DNA of 5,236 nt from Candidatus Methanoplasma sp. (GTDB lineage Archaea > Thermoplasmatota > Thermoplasmata > Methanomassiliicoccales > Methanomethylophilaceae). The stretch spans positions 1 through 5,236 of the forward strand of contig JAITQH010000065.1 of NCBI GenBank assembly GCA_031288985.1. Reading direction: 5' to 3'. Made by a program: the position numbers and the translations under genes. The notes under the pieces are model-generated. The model had not been told where the DNA came from. It did not search any database and was given only the letters and a program-made list of their open reading frames with translations. Of the stretch, positions 1-5,205 are shown piece after piece; the first letter of the stretch is position 1, and each line of letters starts with the position of its first letter.

Positions 1-76
1 AGTGTTCATGGCGGCCCACAAGGACAGGACGTCCTGCGGCAAGTGCGGGTACACCGAGTTCGGCAAGAAAGAGTGA
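1..76 (+). CDS. rps27ae: Ribosomal protein S27ae, C-terminal end (partial)
   Basis: Only the last 24 codons are in the window, read in the frame starting at base 2 and ending with TGA at 74-76. The translation, VFMAAHKDRTSCGKCGYTEF and then GKKE, carries the second CxxC half of the zinc ribbon (CGKC) and the HKDR...CGKCGYTEF ending typical of archaeal S27ae, a small-subunit zinc-binding ribosomal protein. The first CxxC pair would lie upstream of the window. The short ending right after the zinc ribbon is normal for archaea. Recognition rests on this conserved tail, but the tail is distinctive. The gene most likely ends an upstream ribosomal or transcription operon that I cannot see. Confidence 0.93.
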   Translation, partial: VFMAAHKDRTSCGKCGYTEFGKKE

Positions 77-129
77 ACAGGAAGAATCTTCATTCGGCTC
101 CCTCCCTCTCAAGACGGGGCCTCAGGATC

Positions 130-152
130 GCCGGGGCCTATCTAACCCCGGC
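130..152 (+). terminator. GC-rich hairpin between rps27ae and tRNA-Arg
   Basis: GCCGGGG (130-136) pairs perfectly with CCCCGGC (146-152) around a 9-base loop. It begins 54 bases after the rps27ae stop and ends 33 bases before the tRNA. No T-run follows, so it is not a classic intrinsic terminator. It could be a 3'-end stabiliser or processing structure for the ribosomal transcript. The base pairing is seen directly; the role is inference. Confidence 0.35.
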
Positions 153-184
153 AAACAATCTTCCATTCCGGATTTTAAGAACAC

Positions 185-261
185 GGACCTGTAGTATAGC
201 TTGGATAGCATAGGAGCCTCCGGAGCTCTAGACCCGGGTTCGAATCCCGGCGGGTCCGCCA
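185..261 (+). tRNA. trnR: tRNA-Arg, anticodon CCG, CCA encoded
   Basis: A complete cloverleaf can be folded by hand. The acceptor stem is GGACCTG (185-191) with CGGGTCC (251-257), including one G.U pair. The D arm is 194-211 with G18G19 at 203-204. The anticodon stem is GGAGC (213-217) with GCTCT (225-229), and the loop CTCCGGA (218-224) gives anticodon CCG (220-222), which reads CGG (Arg). The variable loop is AGAC. The T stem is CCGGG (234-238) with CCCGG (246-250) around TTCGAAT. The discriminator is G258 and the 3' CCA (259-261) is genome-encoded. G10.U25 is common in archaea. The D stem is weak: A12 (196) faces C23 (209) and U13 pairs G22 as a wobble. There is no intron. No clear promoter was found; a TATCTAA stretch at 140-145 lies at a possible distance but sits in the hairpin loop, so read-through from the ribosomal operon is also possible. 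Confidence 0.95.
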
Positions 262-415
262 ATACCGCCACTGCGCCGTTGAACCGTGCGAGGACGCCGC
301 GGACGTCAAAGCATCCTGCAGGCCGCACGGAGGAACAGATCGTACGGCCGTGCACCATATGCGGGACGCGATGGACGACTTGCGCCGCAGTTCAATACCC
401 GTTGCTGAACCATTG
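262..415. other. Intergenic stretch without a convincing gene
   Basis: Between the tRNA and the membrane-protein promoter I see no supported gene on either strand. A 37-codon reading frame from ATG 359 to TGA 470-472 has no RBS at usable distance and no recognisable sequence. The stretch contains CCGTGCG (284-290), CGCACGG (324-330) and CCGTGC (348-353), which can form alternative hairpins. No C/D-box or H/ACA-like guide RNA was recognised. Confidence 0.5.
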
Positions 416-422
416 TTAAATA
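416..422 (+). promoter_or_regulatory. TATA-like box for the small membrane-protein gene
   Basis: TTAAATA lies about 58 bases upstream of the ATG at 477. With archaeal TATA-to-start spacing of roughly 25-27 bases, transcription would begin near 445, leaving a leader of about 30 bases that contains the RBS at 465-472. It is an AT-rich island in GC-rich surroundings. Assigned by eye only. Confidence 0.4.
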
Positions 423-464
423 GACTGACTGCGAATTCATGGGCTGGTCTCCAAAAAGGGGCCG

Positions 465-472
465 GGAAGTGA
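465..472 (+). promoter_or_regulatory. Shine-Dalgarno site for the 477 gene
   Basis: GGAAGTGA matches seven of eight bases of GGAGGTGA, the complement of the archaeal 16S rRNA tail. Four bases separate it from the ATG at 477. It supports both the reality of the 69-residue gene and its start. Confidence 0.6.
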
Positions 473-476
473 CGAT

Positions 477-686
477 ATGGATGTAAAAGGCGTGATAGAC
501 GCGATCATCGCACTGATAATCTACATCATCTTTGCGATCATATACTTCGTCATACTCGCGTTTGTAGTTGACTTCGGTACGGGCCTTGTGGTCGACGGCG
601 ATGTCGGGGCGCCCGCCATCGCCGTAGCAACGGCCATACTGACCGCCGGCACCGTAATCGCCGGCGCAGGACTTCGGACGCGGTAA
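477..686 (+). CDS. Small two-helix membrane protein, function unknown
   Basis: This is a 69-residue protein I do not recognise. Residues 5-31 form a long, strongly hydrophobic, isoleucine-rich helix. Residues 32-44 form an acidic turn with D32, D40 and D42. Residues 45-65 form a second, alanine- and glycine-rich helix, followed by the basic tail RTR. By the positive-inside rule, this suggests a hairpin with both ends in the cytoplasm and the acidic turn outside. A good RBS (465-472) and an upstream TATA-like box support translation, and the stop TAA is followed at once by a strong hairpin (691-714). It appears to be a single-gene unit. There is no cleavable signal peptide signature or catalytic motif. 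A lineage-specific membrane peptide or a small subunit of a larger complex are both possible. Confidence 0.7.
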   Translation: MDVKGVIDAIIALIIYIIFAIIYFVILAFVVDFGTGLVVDGDVGAPAIAVATAILTAGTVIAGAGLRTR

Positions 687-690
687 AAAT

Positions 691-714
691 GCGGTCGGGA
701 GCGATCCCCGCCGC
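691..714 (+). terminator. Strong hairpin with GCGA tetraloop after the membrane-protein gene
   Basis: Bases 691-700 pair with 705-714 over ten positions: eight Watson-Crick pairs, one T.G wobble (695-710) and one C-C mismatch (696-709). They close a GCGA loop, which fits the stable GNRA class. It starts five bases after the TAA stop. No T-tract follows, so termination in the bacterial style is not shown. It may protect the 3' end of the mRNA or insulate the next promoter at 733-738. Confidence 0.5.
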
Positions 715-732
715 AAGACGATGCATAAAACC

Positions 733-738
733 TTTTAA
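733..738 (+). promoter_or_regulatory. TATA-like box implying a leaderless transcript
   Basis: TTTTAA is centred about 25 bases upstream of the ATG at 761, the usual distance between an archaeal TATA box and the transcription start. A purine-rich ATAAAA stretch (725-730) just upstream could serve as the TFB-recognition element. The bases before ATG 761 are pyrimidine-rich (ACCCAACCTC) with no Shine-Dalgarno sequence, which fits leaderless initiation. It would drive the cysteine-rich gene and probably the two aconitase-X genes behind it. Confidence 0.5.
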
Positions 739-760
739 CCTTCATATTTTACCCAACCTC

Positions 761-892
761 ATGACCGACATAAAATGCAACTGCCCCAAGAACGGCTGCC
801 CAAGACACGGAGACTGCGGCGCGTGCGTTGAGTTCCATAGGGACACGATGAAGAACATACCGTACTGCCTCAGAGCGCTCGTGCCGCAGTGA
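761..892 (+). CDS. Small cysteine-rich protein, probable metal-binding
   Basis: This is a 43-residue protein with six cysteines (C6, C8, C13, C19, C22, C36) plus H16 and H26. The CPKNGCPRHGDCGAC segment resembles tiny cysteine-rich proteins I know from anaerobic bacteria and archaea, usually left as hypothetical, with a shared CPRHGxCxxC core and a final tyrosine/cysteine near the end. The spacing suggests binding of zinc or an Fe-S centre, but no function is established. I chose ATG 761 because the cysteine core starts directly after it, the upstream in-frame extension looks non-coding, and the TATA-like box would put the transcript start at or next to this codon. Its stop lies ten bases before the aconitase-X large-subunit start, so the two are probably co-transcribed. 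Confidence 0.75.
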   Translation: MTDIKCNCPKNGCPRHGDCGACVEFHRDTMKNIPYCLRALVPQ

Positions 893-895
893 GGC

Positions 896-900
896 GGAGG
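896..900 (+). promoter_or_regulatory. Shine-Dalgarno site of the aconitase-X large subunit
   Basis: GGAGG lies only two bases before ATG 903, which is unusually tight. A second purine run, GAGAGGAGG, sits inside the gene and is well spaced (five bases) before an in-frame ATG at 930. I keep 903 because the family begins with a conserved xLTxEEExMLxGE stretch, which only the upstream start includes. Confidence 0.45.
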
Positions 901-902
901 AT

Positions 903-2078
903 ATGCATCTGACCCGAGAGGAGGAAGCGATGCTGGGCGGAGAGTCCGGCGACGGCGTCCGCAAGGCGATGGAGCTGGTGGTCGCTCTCGGCAAGGTCTA
1001 CGGGGCGAAGGATCTTGTGAAGATAACCTCCGCACACCTATCCGGCGCATCTTACAAGACGATAGGCGACGGAGGGCTGAAGTACCTCGGGGATCTGGCG
1101 GCCGGCGGTTCGAAGGTAATCGTCCCGTCAACGCTGAATCCCGTGGGAATGGACAGAGAAAGATGGAAAGAGATGCATATCACTCCTGATTTTGCAGACA
1201 AGCAGCTGAAGATAATAGAACTGTACGGCAGGATGGGCGTCAGGACCACATGCTCCTGCACCCCATACCTCGGCGGCAACGTTCCGAAGTTCGGGGATCA
1301 CGTAGCATGGGCGGAATCCTCCGCTCTGTCGTTCGTCAACTCGTTCATCGGCGCCAGGACCAACCGCGAAGGCGGGCCGGGCGCATTGGCCGCCGCAATA
1401 ACGGGAAGGACGGCGAACTACGGCCTCCACCTCGACGAGAACCGCAAGCCGACCGTGGTCATAGACGCCGAGACGGACGGGTCCGTGTTCAGCCACTCCA
1501 TGCTGGGGCAGGCGGTGGGCATGGCCATAGGCGGAGGCGTACCGTACTTCAGAGGCATAAATCCCGGAGCGGACGACGCCAAGACGATGTCCGCCGCCAT
1601 GGCCGCGTCCGGTTCTGTGGCGCTGTACCATGTGGAAGGGGTCACGCCCGAAGCGGGCGGCTTCGACGTAAAAGGACTTGAGGTCATCCACATCGGAAAG
1701 AAAGAGCTGGAATCCGCCTACGAGAAGCTGAACACCGTCGAAGACGTACAGCTGATCGCACTCGGATGCCCGCACCTCAGCGTCAAGGAGATGAAGGACA
1801 TAGCCGCGTTCCTGAAAGGAAAGAAGAAGAGGAACAAGGACGTGGAGATATGGTTCTGCACTTCTTCGGAGGTCAGAGACAAATGCAGGGATGAAGTGAA
1901 GATACTGGAGGAGTTCGGCCCCGTGCTTGCCGACACCTGCATGGTGGTAGCCCCGATAGAAGGCGTATTTCAACGCACCGGCACCAATTCCGCCAAGGCG
2001 GGCAACTATCTCCCCACGCTATGCTCCCAGAAAGCGATATGCCGCGACGTGTCCAAGCTGATGGAGATGGTGATATGA
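903..2078 (+). CDS. Aconitase X catalytic (large) subunit, probable phosphomevalonate dehydratase
   Basis: This is a 391-residue protein of the aconitase-X (DUF521) family. In archaea, the large and small aconitase-X subunits form the Fe-S enzyme that dehydrates (R)-mevalonate 5-phosphate to trans-anhydromevalonate 5-phosphate. A UbiD-type decarboxylase and isopentenyl phosphate kinase then act downstream. Bacterial relatives include cis-3-hydroxy-L-proline dehydratase. Visible family marks are the N-terminal LTREEEAMLGGE (3-14) and KAMELVVALGKVYGA (21-35), ITSAHLSG (41-48), CSCTPY (117-122), the glycine-rich ESS...GARTNREGGP region (138-159), LGCPH (287-291), DTCMVVAP (344-351) and TNSAKA (361-366). 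Candidate cluster cysteines are among C117, C119, C289, C346, C374 and C380; I cannot say which. The length is normal for a stand-alone archaeal large subunit. It overlaps the next gene by ATGA, indicating translational coupling of the two subunits. The cytosol is the expected location. Confidence 0.9.
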   Translation: MHLTREEEAMLGGESGDGVRKAMELVVALGKVYGAKDLVKITSAHLSGASYKTIGDGGLKYLGDLAAGGSKVIVPSTLNPVGMDRERWKEMHITPDFADKQLKIIELYGRMGVRTTCSCTPYLGGNVPKFGDHVAWAESSALSFVNSFIGARTNREGGPGALAAAITGRTANYGLHLDENRKPTVVIDAETDGSVFSHSMLGQAVGMAIGGGVPYFRGINPGADDAKTMSAAMAASGSVALYHVEGVTPEAGGFDVKGLEVIHIGKKELESAYEKLNTVEDVQLIALGCPHLSVKEMKDIAAFLKGKKKRNKDVEIWFCTSSEVRDKCRDEVKILEEFGPVLADTCMVVAPIEGVFQRTGTNSAKAGNYLPTLCSQKAICRDVSKLMEMVI

Positions 2079-2863
2079 TCCTCAGAGGGCGCGCCATATC
2101 GCCCGGCAGGGCGGAAGGCTCTGTCGTGAAGGTGGACGAGGCCTTCAGCTTCCTCGGAGGCGTGAGCGGCTCCACCGGCGACCTCAACATAGGATCCAAG
2201 AAGAACATATCGGGCAAGGTCTTCGTGTTCCCTAAAGGCAAGGGGAGCACGGTCGGATCGTTCGTGGTGTACGACCTCATGGTCCACGGGAAGGCCCCGG
2301 CGGCCATCATCAACAGGGAAGCCGAGACGATAGTGGCCACGGGCGCAGTGATATCCTCCGTGCCGATGGTCGATTCCGTGGATACCGACGTCATAGCGGA
2401 AGGCGACGAGATCGCGGTCGACGGAGACGAAGGGACGATCGAGATAAAAAATGCAAGACATGTGAGGGTCGTAAGCTCCGCCATCCTGGTGGAAGGAAAG
2501 ATACTGCTCCTCAGACGGCCTGCCGACGCGAAGTCGTTCCCGGACGCCTGGTCGCTTGTGGCCGGGAAGATCGAACCGGGCGAAGACCCCGAACAGGCGG
2601 CGCGCAGGGAGATATTCGAGGAGACGCAGATATCCGTGTCGGATCCCGACGCATCCGTTCCTCCGGTCTATGTGAGAGAGGGAGACGTCATATGGGAAGT
2701 GTTCCCGTTCCTTTACAGGCTCGATAAGGCGGATCCGATGCTCAACCATGAGAACACGGATTTCATATGGGCGGAGGTCGGCGATCTCAAGTCAAAGATA
2801 CCAAACACGGTGCCGCTGACGCACAAAGTGGTCTCGGAGATGCTGACATCCCTGAAGGGATGA
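2075..2863 (+). CDS. Aconitase X small (swivel) subunit fused to a Nudix hydrolase domain
   Basis: This is a 262-residue protein starting at ATG 2075, which overlaps the TGA of the large subunit. An in-frame ATG at 2021 also exists, but it would add 18 residues lying inside the upstream gene, whereas the family starts at MILRGRAISPG. Residues 1-125 are the swivel (DUF126) subunit: LRGRAISPGRAEG, FSFLGGV (24-30), GKVFVFPKGKGSTVGS (47-62), GKAPAAII (72-79), and DxxDGDEGTIEI near 115-124. The GS pair at 57-58 matches the conserved active-site loop. Residues 132-262 form a Nudix domain with the box at 164-186 (G164, E170, R178, E179, E182, E183, I186); the usual penultimate glycine is Q185. HENTDFIW (225-232) is the common late Nudix motif. 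Archaeal small subunits are normally about 130 residues, so this is about twice that. No stop or frameshift separates the halves. The Nudix substrate cannot be told from sequence; a nucleotide or an isoprenoid diphosphate are both possible. Confidence 0.9.
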   Translation: MILRGRAISPGRAEGSVVKVDEAFSFLGGVSGSTGDLNIGSKKNISGKVFVFPKGKGSTVGSFVVYDLMVHGKAPAAIINREAETIVATGAVISSVPMVDSVDTDVIAEGDEIAVDGDEGTIEIKNARHVRVVSSAILVEGKILLLRRPADAKSFPDAWSLVAGKIEPGEDPEQAARREIFEETQISVSDPDASVPPVYVREGDVIWEVFPFLYRLDKADPMLNHENTDFIWAEVGDLKSKIPNTVPLTHKVVSEMLTSLKG

Positions 2864-2893
2864 TGTCCGTTCGATGACCGCGCCATTGCAGGA

Positions 2894-3604
2894 TCATACG
2901 GCCCTGTCGGCGGGGAGGCGTCTGATGCTCTCTCCGATCCTGGCAATGAACATTTCATAATTCAGGTCAGAATCCGGTTCTTCCACGGAGTTCGCAACAG
3001 GATCTGCGACAACGAACCAAACCGCGTCATACAACCCATCTTCGCGCAGCCTCCGGCATAATGTTGCGAATCTGTCGATATAGGAATTACCGCGAAACGC
3101 CCGATCTGCGTTGAAATGCGGTTCATTGGGATCTCTGCACAATCCGGAAGATTGCACATCCTTCTTGACGATCAACACATACGCGAACACCGGCGAAGAA
3201 CAATCTATGAGTTTTGCCGCAACGGCATATCTGACATCAATTATGTCTCCGATCGCTTCTTCCGCACGGTTGTTAAGATTGTTGCCATACGATCCATATA
3301 TCGATTTGAGCTCAATCGCCGTTGCGAGTTTACTGTCCGAAAACCCAAGTATGTCCCATCTTTTCGTCGCCCTGAACCATCCCGGAAGCTCGGTCTTTCG
3401 GTTTCCGACCGATATATCATCCCGATCAAATCCGAGATCCGACAGATCTCCGACGATCGCTCCAACAAGTTTGTCCAAATGTTTTCCGGAAGTGACCTGT
3501 GAACGCAGCCCCGCATCGACGATGCCCCTTTCGATCTGCACCTCTGCCGCCCTTTCCCTGTCAACGAACGAGTCCAGAATCGCGGTTTTGATATGTTCTT
3601 TCAC
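2894..3604 (-). CDS. Type II restriction endonuclease, XhoI/PaeR7I family (CTCGAG)
   Basis: This is a 236-residue protein; PaeR7I is about 246 residues. Marks of the XhoI/PaeR7I family are GLRSQVTSGKHLDKL (32-46), LPGWFRATKRWDIL (73-86), AIELKS (96-101) and GNNLNNRAEEAIGD (107-120), followed by PHF (162-164), SYIDRFATLCRRL (174-186) and LYDAVWF (191-197). D84 and the E98-x-K100 pair fit a PD-(D/E)xK metal-dependent nuclease centre. Characterised members cut CTCGAG after the first C. I chose the GTG at 3604: it overlaps the methyltransferase stop as GTGA, and GGAGG sits seven bases upstream. An ATG at 3670 in the same frame would add 22 residues inside the methyltransferase gene and has no support. 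The frame is intact, so the enzyme may be active. Its order behind the methyltransferase lets modification be made first. Confidence 0.92.
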   Translation of the reverse strand: MKEHIKTAILDSFVDRERAAEVQIERGIVDAGLRSQVTSGKHLDKLVGAIVGDLSDLGFDRDDISVGNRKTELPGWFRATKRWDILGFSDSKLATAIELKSIYGSYGNNLNNRAEEAIGDIIDVRYAVAAKLIDCSSPVFAYVLIVKKDVQSSGLCRDPNEPHFNADRAFRGNSYIDRFATLCRRLREDGLYDAVWFVVADPVANSVEEPDSDLNYEMFIARIGESIRRLPADRAV

Positions 3605-5193
3605 AGCGCGGCCTCCGTTCCGTATGCTCTGGCCGCGGCCTCGGTGGCAAGAGTCCTGTCCCTGTTGCAAAAAGCTTCCTTCAGATCATTCTGCACGCTC
3701 TTGTCTATGTCGGATTGGAACGGCACATGGAGCATGCGAAGATACTGTGCCTGGAATCTCATGGTCTTTCCACGCATTTTTACGCCGATGGCATCCAACA
3801 CGGACTCGGTTTGTTCCGCCATGAGGATGCCGCCCAGCACTTCAAGGTTCCATGTGTCGGAAGTCATCCAATAAAGATTGTGATGGGGGTAATATCTCCC
3901 GTTGTCCAAGATGGGTTCGGATCGAAGGGCCATATCGGAGAACAACAGTTTTTGCGAAGTTTCCAGCCATGGTTTGACCTTGTCGATGGTTCTGTACCAC
4001 GATTGTGAATTTTTTCTGGCCACATGCCGATTCTCAAGACTGTCGCGGTTGGATTCGAAATAGGATCTTAACTTGGGATACCGGTCGAGGTCGACGAGAG
4101 TTCCGTCGCGGTTCCAAGGATTCACCAACCAGTGGGAAGGCGATTTTGGAGGAAGATTATGCTCCATGTCGCCATTGCAGAGAAGAGGGATCATCACGTC
4201 GGACTCCACAAGGTTCCTGTTGTCGGTGATGAAAACTTCATCTTCCCCGGTGGCAACGCCAATCCCCATGTTCACTCCGCTTTCTTCGAGTGCAGGGAAT
4301 CTTTCCGCGCGGCGCATCCAATCGAGTACGCTTCTGTTGGCAAGCGTCCAAGGAGAGCCGTCCTTTTTGAATGAAGGCATAACCTCCATTGTGAAGCCGC
4401 CGTTCGCATCGATCGCGGATCCGCAAACAGATTCGTAAAGTGCGGGGGCATCTTTGGATGAGAACTGCTTTGAGCAGTTCACATATTTTGTCTCGGAAGA
4501 TCCGTTGACAAGGATGACGGCGGGATACGCACCCACTTTGTTCTCAAAAGCGTCTGTATCATGCATTCTGCAGATGAGATCCATATGATAGTTATCGACG
4601 ATGAATTTGCGCAGTTTTTTGCCGTACGAGTTCTGCATCCACCGATCTGCGCATATGTAGCATAGTTTTCCGTTGGGAGACAGTGATTTCAGCCCTGCTT
4701 CTATGAAACCCACAAAAAGATCGGTGCCGAATGTCAGGGTCTCGAAAGCATCGATGTATCTTCTGCGGAGATCGCGGGGAATATTCGACGATCTCACATA
4801 AGGCGGATTGCCTATGGCCAGATCGCATCCTTTCGTATTCGTAAGAAGAAAATCCGATTGGCAGATCCATCTATTGACGGCGGCCTCCGCATCAACCGGA
4901 TCCCAATCGTGAGATTCAAGTATTTTCGACGCAAGGAGCCTGCTCTTCTCAACACTGCCGCTGTCAATGTCGAAAGCCGTTATCGACTCCAGAAGATCGC
5001 CGGGAGGGCGGTCGAATGTCCGTGCGGACTCGCACAATCTCTCCACTATCTGTGAAAGAAAAGCTCCTTGGCCGCAGGACGGTTCAAGCAGCCTGACAGA
5101 ACTCAGATCTTTGTCGGAGGTGTACCCGCTGAGGTCCAGCATCAAGTCGACTACCCACCGTTTAGTGAAAACATCTCCCTTCGCTCTATCCAC
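3601..5193 (-). CDS. Type II DNA adenine-N6 methyltransferase, PaeR7I-like
   Basis: This is a 530-residue protein, almost the length of M.PaeR7I (about 532). It methylates adenine at N6 using S-adenosylmethionine, protecting the site cut by the neighbouring endonuclease. The motif order is amino-methyltransferase gamma class. The N-terminal KGDVFTKRWVVDLMLDLSGY (5-24) is typical of the group. Motif I is EPSCGQGAFL (37-46), an acidic motif II is FDID (74-77), D114 lies in CQSDFL, the catalytic NPPY is at 129-132, and ICADRW...YGKKLRKF spans 180-197. Residues from about 300 on, beginning GIGVATGEDEVFI (310-322), form the C-terminal target-recognition part. The start is GTG 5193: an in-frame TGA lies about 20 bases upstream, no ATG intervenes, and GGAG is eight bases before it. 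No controller (C) protein gene is visible. Sampled GC is lower than in the plus-strand genes, suggesting transfer. The ends are intact. Confidence 0.93.
   Translation of the reverse strand: MDRAKGDVFTKRWVVDLMLDLSGYTSDKDLSSVRLLEPSCGQGAFLSQIVERLCESARTFDRPPGDLLESITAFDIDSGSVEKSRLLASKILESHDWDPVDAEAAVNRWICQSDFLLTNTKGCDLAIGNPPYVRSSNIPRDLRRRYIDAFETLTFGTDLFVGFIEAGLKSLSPNGKLCYICADRWMQNSYGKKLRKFIVDNYHMDLICRMHDTDAFENKVGAYPAVILVNGSSETKYVNCSKQFSSKDAPALYESVCGSAIDANGGFTMEVMPSFKKDGSPWTLANRSVLDWMRRAERFPALEESGVNMGIGVATGEDEVFITDNRNLVESDVMIPLLCNGDMEHNLPPKSPSHWLVNPWNRDGTLVDLDRYPKLRSYFESNRDSLENRHVARKNSQSWYRTIDKVKPWLETSQKLLFSDMALRSEPILDNGRYYPHHNLYWMTSDTWNLEVLGGILMAEQTESVLDAIGVKMRGKTMRFQAQYLRMLHVPFQSDIDKSVQNDLKEAFCNRDRTLATEAAARAYGTEAAL
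3612..3616 (-). promoter_or_regulatory. Shine-Dalgarno site fixing the endonuclease GTG start
   Basis: On the minus strand GGAGG lies seven bases before the GTG at 3604, inside the last codons of the methyltransferase. Its good strength and spacing decide for the GTG start over the in-frame ATG at 3670. Confidence 0.7.
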
Positions 5194-5201
5194 CTGATTC
5201 T

Positions 5202-5205
5202 CTCC
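5202..5205 (-). promoter_or_regulatory. Shine-Dalgarno site of the methyltransferase
   Basis: On the minus strand GGAG (within CGGAGA) sits eight bases upstream of the GTG at 5193, supporting this non-ATG start. Further upstream, CTTAAC near 5229-5234 could be a weak TATA box, but the window ends there and it cannot be judged. Confidence 0.5.

Noticed and set aside
201..419. Plus-strand 72-residue frame over the tRNA
   Set aside because: It begins inside the tRNA D loop and reads through the tRNA, so it is a chance frame.
359..472. 37-codon frame ending just before the membrane-protein start
   Set aside because: There is no RBS at usable distance, no recognisable sequence, and a TATA-like box and RBS for the next gene lie inside it.
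1128..1973. Long minus-strand open frame (281 residues) opposite the aconitase-X large subunit
   Set aside because: It is antisense to a well-conserved gene, has no recognisable motif, and is expected in GC-rich coding DNA.
2021..2077. Upstream ATG for the swivel-Nudix protein
   Set aside because: The 18 added residues lie inside the large-subunit gene. The ATG at 2075 gives the ATGA coupling and the family's usual beginning.
2006..2749. Minus-strand 247-residue frame opposite the swivel-Nudix gene
   Set aside because: It is histidine- and arginine-rich shadow sequence without any family resemblance.
2864..2893. Terminator between the convergent operons
   Set aside because: I see no T-run and no convincing stem in these 30 bases.
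2894..3670. 258-residue endonuclease starting at ATG 3670
   Set aside because: The extra 22 residues overlap the methyltransferase in another frame. The GTG at 3604 has a strong RBS, a GTGA overlap, and gives a length near PaeR7I.
3111..3824. Plus-strand 237-residue frame across the R-M genes
   Set aside because: It is antisense to the endonuclease and the methyltransferase end, both clearly recognised on the minus strand.
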